Assembly (NCBI GenBank): GCA_024637295.1
Contig: JAGXFL010000005.1
Location: forward strand, 1 to 64,000
Direction: 5' to 3'
Length of the DNA: 64,000 bases
Source: Sulfuricurvum sp.
GTDB taxonomy: Bacteria > Campylobacterota > Campylobacteria > Campylobacterales > Sulfurimonadaceae
The notes beneath the pieces are model-generated. The model did no database searches. It saw only the letters and a program-made list of their open reading frames with translations, and was not told the origin of the DNA. This document shows positions 38,435 through 47,679 of the stretch, piece after piece. The translations under genes were made by a program, and so were the position numbers. How positions within the stretch are numbered: position 1 is the first letter of the stretch; each line of letters starts with the position of its first letter.

Positions 38435-39430
38435 ATGCGATTACTAATATTGATGACATTTTTAATAACTTTTTGTTTGGCAGATGATTTGTCAGCAATT
38501 GATGCTAATAACTCTTGGCAGCTAAAAAGAACAAATTTTTACTTTGACAATGATGGTTTTATAGGAACTGATAAGCAGTACACTTCAGGATTTAAACTAT
38601 CGAACTTATATTATATACCTGCATTAGAACCTGCTTGGCTTAGAATACCTTTTATATACAATGAAAAAGGTGAACATTTTATATCTATTGGTATTTCACA
38701 ACAAATCTATACACCTGATACCATCACTTCTTCTGCTCTTATACAATCTGACAGACCTTATGCAGGCTGGTTATATGCGGAATTTAGTTCGCACCAAACT
38801 TCTTTAACAGACCTTGATTCTTTAAGTCTACAAGTAGGCATAATAGGAAAGGCTTCACAAGCGGAAATGACACAGACTAAAGTACATAAATTTTTTGACG
38901 GTATTAGACCAAAAGGCTGGGACAATCAGCTTAACAACGAGCTGGGAATAAATTTGATTTATGAGCATAAATGGCGTTTAGTACCTGAGCCTTTATTTGG
39001 AATACAAAGCGATTTTATTCCATTTGTCTTGACAAGTTTAGGTAATGTAAAAACAGAAGTCATTTCAGGCACGAATCTGCGGTTTGGTTGGAATATATTA
39101 AAAGATTTCGGTCACTCATCTATTGATTCTGGCACTGAAAATAGAATTCCTTCTATTGCTAATTATTATGATATTGAACCATGGAGTCTTAGTTTTCTTG
39201 TAGGCGCTGCAGCTAAAGCTGTTGCCAGGGATATTTTTTTAGATGGAAATACATTTGGCAACAGTCATTCAGTTGAAAAAGAAAACTTTGTCGGGTATGT
39301 TTCAGTTGGAGCAAATCTAAGGTATCGTAGGTTCACTGTTGAATATATAAGTAGAAGATATACAAGGCAATTTAAAACAGAGAGCGGAACACATGCTCTC
39401 GGTTCAATTTTTATTTCATATATATATTAG
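38435..39430 (+). CDS. LpxR-like lipid A 3'-O-deacylase (DUF2219)
   Basis: 331 residues with a 16-residue signal peptide. Outer-membrane beta-barrel features: alternating strands and a C-terminal IFISYIY. LpxR family marks: FYFDNDGFIGTDKQYTSG (the Asn-Asp and Thr active-site region), QIYTP, SDRPYAGWLYAE, HKFFDGIRPKGWDNQLNNE with the His. The enzyme removes the 3'-acyloxyacyl group of lipid A at the cell surface. GGAG precedes the ATG. It adjoins the toxin-antitoxin pair in AT-rich DNA, which suggests transfer. Confidence 0.88.
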   Translation: MRLLILMTFLITFCLADDLSAIDANNSWQLKRTNFYFDNDGFIGTDKQYTSGFKLSNLYYIPALEPAWLRIPFIYNEKGEHFISIGISQQIYTPDTITSSALIQSDRPYAGWLYAEFSSHQTSLTDLDSLSLQVGIIGKASQAEMTQTKVHKFFDGIRPKGWDNQLNNELGINLIYEHKWRLVPEPLFGIQSDFIPFVLTSLGNVKTEVISGTNLRFGWNILKDFGHSSIDSGTENRIPSIANYYDIEPWSLSFLVGAAAKAVARDIFLDGNTFGNSHSVEKENFVGYVSVGANLRYRRFTVEYISRRYTRQFKTESGTHALGSIFISYIY

Positions 39431-39831
39431 TTAATAGTATAATAAATAATGTTTGCTAATCTGTAAGCATCCCATACAGAGCCGTTAATGAGTTTAATAG
39501 AATGGAAAGCTGCAAAGAGTGGAAATGTAGAAGTTCTTAATGATACAGATGATTTATACATATTAAATTCATTTTAAAATTTCAACCACTTACATAACCA
39601 ATGTTTTTCGTACACTTACATTGATCAAGCATAAAACCATCTAACAAACTGCCATAAAATATACGAAAAACACTGTCAGTAATTATTTCTAAGTGATAAC
39701 TATAAAATACGGTATTTTCGTAATAGACTCGTATTTTCACGTTAAATTTCCTATTTTCTGAGAATTTATTTATGCATACCGGTTAAATTAGCATGCAAAT
39801 TATACCCATACAAATAGATTATATTAAACGT
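39431..39831. other. 401-bp AT-rich gap with a possible gene remnant
   Basis: No convincing gene. A 29-residue frame at 39488-39577 (+) reads IEWKAAKSGNVEVLN and resembles the first helix pair of an ankyrin-type repeat. It has no ribosome site and may be a leftover of a decayed gene. The rest is AT-rich and holds no clear terminator or repeat. It separates the LpxR gene from the end of the chemotaxis locus. Confidence 0.4.
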
Positions 39832-41058
39832 TTATTCTGTCTGAAAAAACTTTTTTGCGTTGACATCATTTAGAATTTGCGTTGCTAATCCTGATACGTC
39901 CTCAGCAACACTGTCGGTCTTTTCAGCTATTTGTGAATTTTCCTGTGTTACTTTTTCGAGTTCCCTGATAGCTAGGTTGATTTGTGTAATCCCTGTCATT
40001 TGTTCGTTTGATGAGTGTGCTACTTGTTCTACAATTTTTGCCGTATCGTTTATTTTAGTATTGAGAGTATCGAGCCCTTTAATCATTTCCTGAGATATTT
40101 TTATGGCATCATCAGACTTATCATACGCAAATTCACTCAAATCCCGAATGGTTTTAGCGGCTTCTGCACTTCTGGCGGCAAGTTTGCGAACTTCTACGGC
40201 TACAACGGCAAATCCTCTTCCTGCATTTCCGGCACGGGTCGCTTCTATCGCTGCATTGAGGCTTAGGATGTTGGTTTGTGATGCTATGGTATCGATGATT
40301 TTCAGTGCATCTCGTATCTCTTTGGTCGCACTGTTAATCTCAGTGATCGCTGTAACCGTGTTTTTTGCCAGAATGGTTCCATTATCAGCTGATGACTTCG
40401 CTTCATTGGCGATGGTACTCATCGTTATTGTACTTTGTGTATTATCCTCTACTCTTTGTGTCAGCTCATTAATAGAGGATGCCGTTTGGTTCAGAGCTGT
40501 GGCTTGCTGTGTTGATGCAGAGCTGAGGGACTGGGTCGAATGTTTGAGGCTTTCGGCTGATTCAAAAAGTGCCAAGCCATTTTTATGGGACTCTGAGAGC
40601 ATGAGATTGATTTGCGCGCACAGACCGTTTATCTCTTCGACAAGTCGCAGCATATCTCCCTGCCAAGCGCCCTCACCCACAACAAAAGTAAAATCGCCCT
40701 CTTTAACCGCTTCTGAAAGAATACGTATGTCTTGGGTTGTTTTTTCCATCGCATTGACGAATCGGTTGTAATAATCGATTATTTCGGCAACCATACTCGT
40801 ATTATCCGCTTCGGTGTGAATTTTTACAAAATCCCCCTGCTGGAGGGCAAATAGCCCCAATCCTAGCTGTCCGAACATTATATTATCACTGTTTCGTTTT
40901 GCTTTGTACGCCGCTGCGCCCTTTTGGAGAAGGGTATAGAGCTCCATGTATTGAGCCGTTTTGGGGAGTGCAGAAACGGCAGGGATTTCGTTTATCTCAT
41001 CACAGACATAACGGTTATAATCGGTGATTAAATTCTTGATAATCTCAAACTCGTCCAT
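39832..41058 (-). CDS. Soluble methyl-accepting chemotaxis protein, Cet/Aer-like partner
   Basis: 408 residues with no membrane segment. The N-terminal ~150 residues contain two degenerate HAMP-like units ([32 protein letters not shown]). Residues ~170-405 are the signalling coiled coil, with the kinase-contact tip [37 protein letters not shown]. Its start overlaps the stop of the PAS gene upstream by one base. In Campylobacter jejuni, energy taxis uses a receptor and a separate PAS protein (CetA/CetB); here the receptor half is cytoplasmic. It would signal to CheA. Confidence 0.88.
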   Translation of the reverse strand: MDEFEIIKNLITDYNRYVCDEINEIPAVSALPKTAQYMELYTLLQKGAAAYKAKRNSDNIMFGQLGLGLFALQQGDFVKIHTEADNTSMVAEIIDYYNRFVNAMEKTTQDIRILSEAVKEGDFTFVVGEGAWQGDMLRLVEEINGLCAQINLMLSESHKNGLALFESAESLKHSTQSLSSASTQQATALNQTASSINELTQRVEDNTQSTITMSTIANEAKSSADNGTILAKNTVTAITEINSATKEIRDALKIIDTIASQTNILSLNAAIEATRAGNAGRGFAVVAVEVRKLAARSAEAAKTIRDLSEFAYDKSDDAIKISQEMIKGLDTLNTKINDTAKIVEQVAHSSNEQMTGITQINLAIRELEKVTQENSQIAEKTDSVAEDVSGLATQILNDVNAKKFFQTE

Positions 41059-41453
41059 TATTTACCGGCCTCACTCTTCATGGTTTTGTATAGCTGCGTA
41101 TAGCGTTGAACTTCGTCATTCGTCGGTTTACGGCGAATTGAGAGATAGTGGTTGGAGCCATCGGCTGCCGTGATCGGTGAAACGGTCGCATAGACCCAAT
41201 AATGGTCACCATTTTTACATCTATTGCAGACGAATCCATTCCATATAGACCCTGATTTTACGGTTTTCCACAAATCCCCGAATGCCGCAGAGGGCATATC
41301 AGGATGACGAAGGATATTGTGTGGTTGCCCTTTGAGCTGCTCATAGTCATATCCACTCATAGTGACAAAATCTTCATTGGCAAAGGTGATAAAACCACGC
41401 TCGTCGGTCTCAGAGATGATCAACATCTTCTCTGTCAGAAATTTTTCTGCCAT
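41058..41453 (-). CDS. Aer/CetB-like single PAS-domain protein
   Basis: 131 residues, one PAS domain. [20 protein letters not shown], the [17 protein letters not shown] stretch, [19 protein letters not shown] and SPITA match the flavin-binding PAS of Aer and CetB, so redox or energy sensing with FAD is probable. The gene overlaps the soluble receptor gene by one base; together they would be a two-protein Aer. Its promoter carries the repeat array described at 41515-41580. Confidence 0.9.
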   Translation of the reverse strand: MAEKFLTEKMLIISETDERGFITFANEDFVTMSGYDYEQLKGQPHNILRHPDMPSAAFGDLWKTVKSGSIWNGFVCNRCKNGDHYWVYATVSPITAADGSNHYLSIRRKPTNDEVQRYTQLYKTMKSEAGK

Positions 41454-41477
41454 TCTTGTTCTCCATGGGTAATTGAT

Positions 41478-41510
41478 ATATTGTAAGAAATATTGTAAGA
41501 AATATTGGAG
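41478..41510. repeat. 12-bp tandem repeat in leader of PAS gene
   Basis: ATATTGTAAGAA occurs twice head to tail (41478-41489 and 41490-41501) and a third, altered copy follows (ATATTGGAG). It lies between the -10 element at 41515 and the PAS gene start at 41453, so it would be transcribed as 5' leader. Confidence 0.55.
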
Positions 41511-41514
41511 TGGT

Positions 41515-41580
41515 ATTGTACCTATATAGCAAGGCCATCATGGTCATATAAAATATCATAAAAATGACCAATATGTGACC
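41515..41580 (-). promoter_or_regulatory. Promoter with 11-bp repeat array, site A (PAS/receptor pair)
   Basis: Read on the minus strand: GGTCA (41580-41576), N6, GGTCA (41569-41565), N18, TGACC (41546-41542), N6, a degenerate fourth half (41535-41531, GCCTT), N10, then a -10 TACAAT (41520-41515). The spacings equal those of sites B and D exactly. It precedes the PAS gene by ~60-130 bp. The fourth half-site is the weakest of the set. Confidence 0.65.
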
Positions 41581-41608
41581 TAAATCTTTACTCTATGATT
41601 ATTATGGG

Positions 41609-41824
41609 TTATTTCTTTTGATTATAATATCTTTCTGCCGCTACTACAGTATTTTTAAGCTCTAATAAATCATCCAGTAATTTGATGAATACTTCGTTGT
41701 TTTTTGAATGTTCCTCACAATCAAACCAAGGGTGCTGAGTTGCCAGATCATCAAGCTCTGCTAATGCACTTTTTATATTATTATTGATTACTTCAAATGC
41801 AGCTATTTCGTCGATTTTGTTCAC
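41609..41824 (-). CDS. Small helical hypothetical protein (71 aa)
   Basis: GTG at 41824 is chosen because AGGA is six bases upstream; a longer in-frame start at 41872 would overlap the HD-GYP gene. The protein is acidic and helical (IKSALAELDDLATQHPWFDCEEH, then a KLLDDLLELKN helix). No family is recognised. The HPWFDCEEH segment has His and Cys that might bind metal, but this is guesswork. It lies 28 bp after the HD-GYP gene and is probably the last gene of the che operon. Confidence 0.5.
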   Translation of the reverse strand: MNKIDEIAAFEVINNNIKSALAELDDLATQHPWFDCEEHSKNNEVFIKLLDDLLELKNTVVAAERYYNQKK

Positions 41825-41852
41825 TGTTTTTCCTTTTTTTAGTGTTATTGTC

Positions 41853-43274
41853 TTAATCTTGCATATTTTCACGAATGGTTAAAAACTGATCCAGATGCTC
41901 AAAAAACAGATGTATCATTTTGGGATCGAAATGTTTTCCACGTTCGTCTCTAAAGAGTTCAAGAATTTTCTCTAGCGGCCACGCTTTTTTATAGACACGA
42001 TCGTGACCTAACGCATCAAATACATCTGCAATAGCCGTGATACGGCCATAAATGGGAATATCCTTCCCTTTTAATCCCCTAGGGTATCCGCTCCCGTCCC
42101 ATTTCTCATGATGCGAATATGCGACAATCGCGGAAGTTTTTAAAATTGGACGTTCAGAGGATTTGAGCATCTCGTATCCGAGCTGGGCATGTGTTTTCAT
42201 AATATCGAATTCATTTGACGTCAACTTTCCCGGCTTATTGAGAATATCATCCGGAATACCCACTTTTCCGATATCGTGCATTGGGGATGCCTCTTTGAGC
42301 AATGTTGCTTCTTCTTCACTCAGACCGACTAGTTTAGCCAACACATAGGAATACTCGGCAACACGTTTGACATGCAATCCTGTTTCATGAGAACGGCTCT
42401 CCCCAATCGTCCCCATTGTTGAGACAATCTCTCTTTGGGTATTGATGATCTCTTTGTTTAGATTGGTTATTTCGGTCACATCGTGCATAATTTGCATGTA
42501 CTCGATGACGTTACCCTTAAGATCACGAATAGGATAAAAAAGGTTATTGACAACGTATTCATGATTGTCTTTGGCAATATTGGTCATTATTTTTTGAACT
42601 GTTTTTTTCTTTGACAGCTCATCGCCTGTTTGCTTACAGATTTCTTCTAATCGCTGTTTTTCATGACTTAATACCTCACAGTTGCGTCCGATAAGCTCTT
42701 GGGGCACGTATCCACTTAGATGACAGAACTTATCATTGAGGTAGGTAATAGTATTGTCTGTATCCGTTTTTACAATAGCCGTTGTCGAATTAATAGCTTC
42801 TTCATATTGCGACGTATAATGGAGTTTTTCTTCGAAATTTTTGCTGGTGATGTCTAGCTCATGTTTTAAAAACAACTTGTACTCTTCAAGTTCAGTCACA
42901 TCATGACGTATGGCGATTAACTCAAAAATATTGCCGTTTTCATCAAGAATAGGATTAATTACCGTATGAACCCAATACGTTGTTCCATCTTTTTTACGAT
43001 TTTTAATAACACCTTCCCATGCTTCCATATTTAGTACGTTTTTCCAGAGTTCTTTGAACACTTCGCCTGACGTATCGGGGTGTCGAATAATATTATGGGG
43101 CTTTCCGATTAGTTCTTGTGTGGTGTATCCTGATATTTGAGAAAATTTTTCATTGACAAAAGTAATGATCCCATTTTTATCTGTTTTTGAGACAATGACA
43201 CTTCGATCAACCGCATCTCGGTATTCGTGAAATAATTTTTGTTCACGCTCGATATTACGAAAGTCATGTTCCAT
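41853..43274 (-). CDS. PAS-PAS-HD-GYP c-di-GMP phosphodiesterase
   Basis: The ATG at 43274 is favoured, with AAAGG seven bases upstream. Two Aer-like PAS domains come first (TDKNGIITFVNEKF ... IIRHPDTSGEVFKELW; then TDTDNTITYLNDKF). HD-GYP follows from ~residue 295: HETGLHVKRVAEY, the HD pair in MHDIGKVGIPDDIL, HHEKWDGSGYPRGL, and RITAIADVFDAL. The metal and catalytic residues look complete, so hydrolysis of c-di-GMP to GMP is likely. Being in the che operon, it could connect redox state to swimming. Confidence 0.92.
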   Translation of the reverse strand: MEHDFRNIEREQKLFHEYRDAVDRSVIVSKTDKNGIITFVNEKFSQISGYTTQELIGKPHNIIRHPDTSGEVFKELWKNVLNMEAWEGVIKNRKKDGTTYWVHTVINPILDENGNIFELIAIRHDVTELEEYKLFLKHELDITSKNFEEKLHYTSQYEEAINSTTAIVKTDTDNTITYLNDKFCHLSGYVPQELIGRNCEVLSHEKQRLEEICKQTGDELSKKKTVQKIMTNIAKDNHEYVVNNLFYPIRDLKGNVIEYMQIMHDVTEITNLNKEIINTQREIVSTMGTIGESRSHETGLHVKRVAEYSYVLAKLVGLSEEEATLLKEASPMHDIGKVGIPDDILNKPGKLTSNEFDIMKTHAQLGYEMLKSSERPILKTSAIVAYSHHEKWDGSGYPRGLKGKDIPIYGRITAIADVFDALGHDRVYKKAWPLEKILELFRDERGKHFDPKMIHLFFEHLDQFLTIRENMQD

Positions 43275-43287
43275 ATTCATACCTTTA

Positions 43288-43698
43288 TCAAAAAAACTCA
43301 ATCGATTCGCCGTGATTAGGGTCTATTGCATTACCACTAAAAGCATCACGCTTCTCTTTAGCTGTTTCCAGCGATTTAACAAGTTTAGAAGACAATTTTT
43401 CGATACTGTTTCCCAACAGATTTTGGTCTTGCCTAACGGCGTGAAGATAGACGGATATGTTTTTTTCGATCGACATAATCGCTTCACTGACTGCTGTAAG
43501 CTGCTGAGTAATGATGTCTTGGTATTGAAATCCTTCCAATGTTTTACTATCAGGAACCATGTTGTTTTCCTCGATAAATTGGTGAAAAGTGACTGTGGAG
43601 CGCTCGGAGAGATCCAATACCTCTTTTTGAACATCTTGGATGTGTTTTAATATATCCACGATAGAAGAGAGGACATCTTCTGTTTTATTAAATCCCAT
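43288..43698 (-). CDS. CheZ-like CheY-P phosphatase candidate
   Basis: 136 residues, all helical. FQYQDIITQQLTAVSEAI holds DxxxQ (Asp-Ile-Ile-Thr-Gln), the active pair of CheZ, in the same setting as E. coli FQDLTGQ. The chain ends in GESIEFF, after a flexible segment, like the CheY-binding tail of CheZ (which ends LGF). It is shorter than E. coli CheZ (214). The position in the che operon supports the call, but this remains a motif-level assignment. Confidence 0.65.
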   Translation of the reverse strand: MGFNKTEDVLSSIVDILKHIQDVQKEVLDLSERSTVTFHQFIEENNMVPDSKTLEGFQYQDIITQQLTAVSEAIMSIEKNISVYLHAVRQDQNLLGNSIEKLSSKLVKSLETAKEKRDAFSGNAIDPNHGESIEFF

Positions 43699-43720
43699 TT
43701 ATATAGCCTTTTGATAAAAA

Positions 43721-44824
43721 TTAAAAAAATATGAGATCATCGCTATCATCCGCTGCTACAGCAGGGGTGAACATCGCGACAATCGTCCTTGTATCACTTA
43801 GAATTGAGTCATTAAATAATTTTGGATTTTCTGAGTTGTTTTCCCATACTTCCGCCATAAAAGTCTGCAACCCTGAACAAAATGCACTCACTAATAGTTC
43901 AAAGTTTTTTGCTTCACCAACGACATGATCGCACTCGTCTATAATCAGTTTACCAAGCTCCAATATGGATGTCCCCATATCGCTGAAAAATTGATAATGG
44001 AGCAATACGTTGCCATAACGCATTAACGACGACCCGAGTCTGGAAATATAATGAACATTAGCACCATCGTCAGAAAACGCATTGTATAGGGTTGCATCGA
44101 TTTCATTTAGCTGATCTGTCAGCTCTTCTTTGTCATCGTGTTCCAAATAGCTGTAATAATCCTCATACATCGAGTTATCTATTTCTAAGCATGGAGAATC
44201 GAAACTCTCTTCAAACAAGGGGAAGAATTCGAAATCATCATCCTCTTCTACAATCGATGTGGTTGAGATAGCAGGTGCCAGTAGATTGTTTGAAACAGAA
44301 GCGGCCATTTCATCATGAAAAATAGCGTCTGAGTTTAGATACTTTGTGTGTGCCAATGTGAGCGGATTAACACGTTGTGTATTGGCGATAGCCTGAGAGA
44401 GAACTTCAATTTCCCGTAAATAGGTGTGCATCGCTTGTTTATCAAGGGTCTGATCACAGATTTTACCAAGTACTTCATACATATCATTCGTTGCTAACTC
44501 ACCACTTAGGAAACCGTCGACATTGGCATTTAAAAGTTTGCAATCCGTGTTAACAGAACCATATACAACAATAGATGCATAGAGGCCATCTAGTTTTTTT
44601 ATCTCGTCGATGAGTCCATAGGTATCATCCCCAAGCGTATCAACGTGTATTATCACCAAATCAGTTCTCTGCTGACGGTAAAGAGCTACAGACTCTTGTA
44701 TATTTTTAGCATGGTGGATTTGCTTGAAATAACCGTAAAGCGATTTTTCTAAAGTAGTATTGTCTCCTGCAATCAAAAGTGTCAGTTGTGATGCAGTTTC
44801 TTTTAATATTTTTTGGTACACCAT
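43721..44824 (-). CDS. Pseudo-receiver protein of the che operon
   Basis: 367 residues. Residues ~13-120 resemble a receiver domain, but the acidic pair is incomplete (LLIAGDN), the conserved Lys is replaced (DGFLSGEL), and HVDTLGDD stands where the phospho-Asp should be. The remaining ~240 residues are helical and acidic (DDDFEFFPLFEE, EDYYSYLEHDDKEEL). It ends in DSDDLIFF, much like the tail of its neighbour, the CheZ-like protein. It begins inside the cheB stop (TAATG). I do not recognise the family; perhaps it binds CheY or CheZ. Confidence 0.55.
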   Translation of the reverse strand: MVYQKILKETASQLTLLIAGDNTTLEKSLYGYFKQIHHAKNIQESVALYRQQRTDLVIIHVDTLGDDTYGLIDEIKKLDGLYASIVVYGSVNTDCKLLNANVDGFLSGELATNDMYEVLGKICDQTLDKQAMHTYLREIEVLSQAIANTQRVNPLTLAHTKYLNSDAIFHDEMAASVSNNLLAPAISTTSIVEEDDDFEFFPLFEESFDSPCLEIDNSMYEDYYSYLEHDDKEELTDQLNEIDATLYNAFSDDGANVHYISRLGSSLMRYGNVLLHYQFFSDMGTSILELGKLIIDECDHVVGEAKNFELLVSAFCSGLQTFMAEVWENNSENPKLFNDSILSDTRTIVAMFTPAVAADDSDDLIFF

Positions 44825-45912
44825 TACCCCCTTTTGATGGTTTCTATAATTTGATCCGGTGTTAGTACAGCCATGGATGCCCCGATCTCTACGGCAGCTT
44901 TTGGCATACCGTAAACGATGCAGCTTTCCTCATCTTGCGAATAGGTTTTTGCTCCCCGTTCACGCATCTCTTTAAGCCCCTTGGCTCCATCATCCCCCAT
45001 ACCTGTGAGTAAAAACCCTACGGCATTATCTCCCGCTTCATTAGCACAGGAGCGGAAGAGGACATCGACACTGGGTTTATGACGGCTCACTTTTGGTCCG
45101 TCTTTGATCTCAACGATATACGAATTACCGGAGCGTTTGAGGGTCATATGTTTGTCCCCCGGTGCGATCAATGCCCGACCCGTTAGTAGTTTGTCCCCGT
45201 TCTCTGCCTCTTTGACACTGATATGACAAATACGGTTGAGCCTATCAGCAAGTGATTTTGTAAACCCTACTGGCATATGTTGCGTTATGAGAATCGGAGG
45301 TGTTTTTTCCGGCAGATTGGGGAGGATTCTCTCCAGCGTCTGTACTCCCCCTGTAGAGGAACCTATCGCGATAACCGTATGGGTACGAGTGTGCGATACG
45401 TTCGGTTTGAGCGTGAGAATCGAATCGGCATTTAGGTTTGCCGTATCGGAGACTCTGGTGTGTTTTGTAACTGCTGGGGCTAAAGAGCGTTTTTTCATCC
45501 CCGATTTTGAAGCGTATGCCGCTTTGATCGCATGGATAAGTGTGTAGTGCGACTCTTCCAAAAAGCTTTTCAGCCCCACTTCGGGTTTAGCGATTACCTC
45601 TACCGCACCCAGGGAGAGTGCCTCCATCGCGTTACGGCTCCCGTTTTGGGCTACTGAGGAGCAGATAATAACAGGGGTGGGATTCTCACGCATTATTTTA
45701 CGTAAAAAGGTTATCCCATCCATGCGTGGCATCTCGATATCGAGAATGATGACATCGGGCCAGCCAATCCGTTTAAATTTCGCCTGAGCGAGGATCGGAT
45801 CAGAGGCACTTCCATGTAGCGTTATGTCGTTTTCACCCTCTACCATGGCGGTGATCGTTGTTCTGGCTATCGCGGAATCATCTACGATAAACAGGTTGAT
45901 TTTATCGCTCAT
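44824..45912 (-). CDS. cheB: Chemotaxis methylesterase/deamidase CheB
   Basis: 362 residues. N-terminal receiver: LFIVDDSAIAR, phospho-Asp in IILDIEMPRMDG, Lys in EVIAKPEVG. After a linker, the methylesterase domain shows the catalytic triad regions AIGSSTGGVQTLE (Ser), QHMPVGFTKSLADRLN (His), and LTGMGDDGAKGL (Asp). It removes methyl groups from receptor glutamates. Overlaps cheR by 4 bp (ATGA). Confidence 0.97.
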   Translation of the reverse strand: MSDKINLFIVDDSAIARTTITAMVEGENDITLHGSASDPILAQAKFKRIGWPDVIILDIEMPRMDGITFLRKIMRENPTPVIICSSVAQNGSRNAMEALSLGAVEVIAKPEVGLKSFLEESHYTLIHAIKAAYASKSGMKKRSLAPAVTKHTRVSDTANLNADSILTLKPNVSHTRTHTVIAIGSSTGGVQTLERILPNLPEKTPPILITQHMPVGFTKSLADRLNRICHISVKEAENGDKLLTGRALIAPGDKHMTLKRSGNSYIVEIKDGPKVSRHKPSVDVLFRSCANEAGDNAVGFLLTGMGDDGAKGLKEMRERGAKTYSQDEESCIVYGMPKAAVEIGASMAVLTPDQIIETIKRG

Positions 45913-46709
45913 CGTCTCTCGTTTTTATAGATTGTCGGGCGAATCTGCCGTACGGAATCGGTAATATGTCCAATCGTCTCTGCATGGCCGATAAAGAGGT
46001 AACCGCCCGGTTTTAGCACACGCAATACATTTTGGACAATTCTTTTTTTGTTGTCATTATCAAAATAGATGAGCATATTACGCAAAAAGATCACATCAAA
46101 TTTGCCCAAATCACTTGGTATCGTCTCCATCAGGTTGGCACTGTGGAAATGTACTTTACTTCGGAGATAGTCGTCGATCAAAAACTCCCCTTCATATTTT
46201 CCCGTCCCACGAAGACAATAGCGCTTGAGATAGCTCTCGTCGATCTGATCAGAAAAACGAATCGGATAGAGCCCTTCTGAGGCTTGCTTGAGTACTTCGG
46301 TGTTGATATCAGTGCCCAGCACTTCCCACTCGATAGCTCTTTGAGTAAGGGCATTGTCTAACTCCATTGCGATACTGTACCCCTCCGCCCCGATACTCGC
46401 CGCTGCACTCCAAACTCGAAAAGGTGCAGTTCTAACGTGTGGCAAAATCTCATCGCGCATAAAATCAAAATGATGCGACTCTCTAAAAAAGCTGGTTTCG
46501 TTGGTCGTGATGGTGTTAATCATCGTTTCTAGCTCTTCAGGAGAGGCGATGCAGTGATCGTGATAGGCTTCGTAATCTACGAGATTTAGGTGTCGAAGCC
46601 TCTTTGAGAGGCGTCCGACGACGAGCTGTTTTTTCGAGTCAGCGAGGTGAATCCCGCTGTGGTGTTTGACCAAAGCGGTCAGTTTTTCAAATGCACGGTT
46701 ACTAATCAT
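45909..46709 (-). CDS. cheR: Chemotaxis receptor methyltransferase CheR
   Basis: 266 residues. An N-terminal helical part (SNRAFEKLTALVKHHSGIHL, RLSKRLRHLNL) is followed by the SAM-binding domain with VWSAAASIGAEGYSIAM, LGTDINTEVL, FDVIFLRNMLIYFDN, and LKPGGYLFIGHAE. It methylates receptor glutamates with S-adenosylmethionine. The receptor two genes upstream has a C-terminal pentapeptide that could tether it. Confidence 0.97.
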   Translation of the reverse strand: MISNRAFEKLTALVKHHSGIHLADSKKQLVVGRLSKRLRHLNLVDYEAYHDHCIASPEELETMINTITTNETSFFRESHHFDFMRDEILPHVRTAPFRVWSAAASIGAEGYSIAMELDNALTQRAIEWEVLGTDINTEVLKQASEGLYPIRFSDQIDESYLKRYCLRGTGKYEGEFLIDDYLRSKVHFHSANLMETIPSDLGKFDVIFLRNMLIYFDNDNKKRIVQNVLRVLKPGGYLFIGHAETIGHITDSVRQIRPTIYKNERR

Positions 46710-46725
46710 AATTCAAAAACCTTGT

Positions 46726-47670
46726 TTAAACACGTGCGTACATTTGAATTTTTTGCTGTAAATCTTCAACATCGAGTTTATGGATGACGTGGTCTACCCC
46801 GTGACGTTTCGCCTGATCGATGATCGAGGGGTTTGCCATGTTGGTGTTCATCACAAACGGTATCGAACGAGTCGAGGCGTTATTTTTCACTTCACGAAGC
46901 AGTGCCATACCATCCATCACCGGCATCTCAATATCGCTGAGGATGAGAGCGACATCGTCTGCATTTAGTGTGTTAAGACGATCTAACAACGTTTTACCGT
47001 TATCGAATACCTCAAAATCGAGGTTCATTTGCGTCATTGCCATCTCGACCGCTTTTTGGATGATTTTACTGTCATCGCAAAAGAGGATCTTTTTTGTAAT
47101 AGCGAGATGACCCAGTGAGCTGATTTTGTTCATCTCATGCGCATGCGATTCAGGGAATACCTCGGTTAACAGGGCATCTGAGTTGAAAATAATGCACAGT
47201 TTGTTTTCACCCGCGATACTCATCTCTGTAATTTGTGCACTTTTGGGATCACGCGCGGAGTTATCGATCAGTTTTTCTGCCTCGATGTTTTGGATACCGA
47301 TGACATTTTTGATGATAATCCCGACACGCTGATGACCGAAGTTACACACAATAACCAGTTCATAATCACACTCACGATTTTCTCCTTTTCCAAGCCAGCG
47401 ATCGAAATGGATGACGGAACACATCTCATCACGTATCTTTGCCGTACCCAGAAGGGTTCCGCTGTTTTCGGAATTGATCGCGATGTTGAGCTCTTTGTTG
47501 ACGATCAGCTCTTCAACTTTGGCAACATTGATGGCAAAAAGTTCATCATAACCGTTGCGGAAGATAACGTATTGACTCGTCACATCGGCATTGGAGGTGA
47601 CCAGACGAATCAGTTCATCCGCACTGTCGATTTGACTGCTCGCGTTATTTCTATCGTTTTCTTGGTTCAT
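46726..47670 (-). CDS. cheV: Chemotaxis coupling protein CheV (CheW-receiver)
   Basis: 314 residues. Residues ~30-175 are a CheW-like domain (VIFRNGYDELFAINVAKVEELI, TAKIRDEMCSVIHFDRWLG). Residues ~190-314 are a receiver: ILFCDDSKIIQKAVE, phospho-Asp in LILSDIEMPVMDG, and Lys in HVIHKLDV. CheV couples receptors to CheA and may act as a phosphate sink; it is typical of Campylobacterota. AAGG precedes the ATG. Confidence 0.95.
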   Translation of the reverse strand: MNQENDRNNASSQIDSADELIRLVTSNADVTSQYVIFRNGYDELFAINVAKVEELIVNKELNIAINSENSGTLLGTAKIRDEMCSVIHFDRWLGKGENRECDYELVIVCNFGHQRVGIIIKNVIGIQNIEAEKLIDNSARDPKSAQITEMSIAGENKLCIIFNSDALLTEVFPESHAHEMNKISSLGHLAITKKILFCDDSKIIQKAVEMAMTQMNLDFEVFDNGKTLLDRLNTLNADDVALILSDIEMPVMDGMALLREVKNNASTRSIPFVMNTNMANPSIIDQAKRHGVDHVIHKLDVEDLQQKIQMYARV

Positions 47671-47679
47671 CCTTGATCC

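Noticed and set aside
39488-39577. A 29-residue frame resembling an ankyrin repeat
   Set aside because: Too short, no ribosome site, no continuation up- or downstream; listed only as a possible remnant in the gap entry.
40015-40771. Long plus-strand reading frames opposite the chemoreceptor, cheA and cheV genes
   Set aside because: They are mirror images of well-supported receptor and che genes in GC-richer coding DNA, have no ribosome sites, and show low-complexity Ser/Ile/Arg-rich translations.
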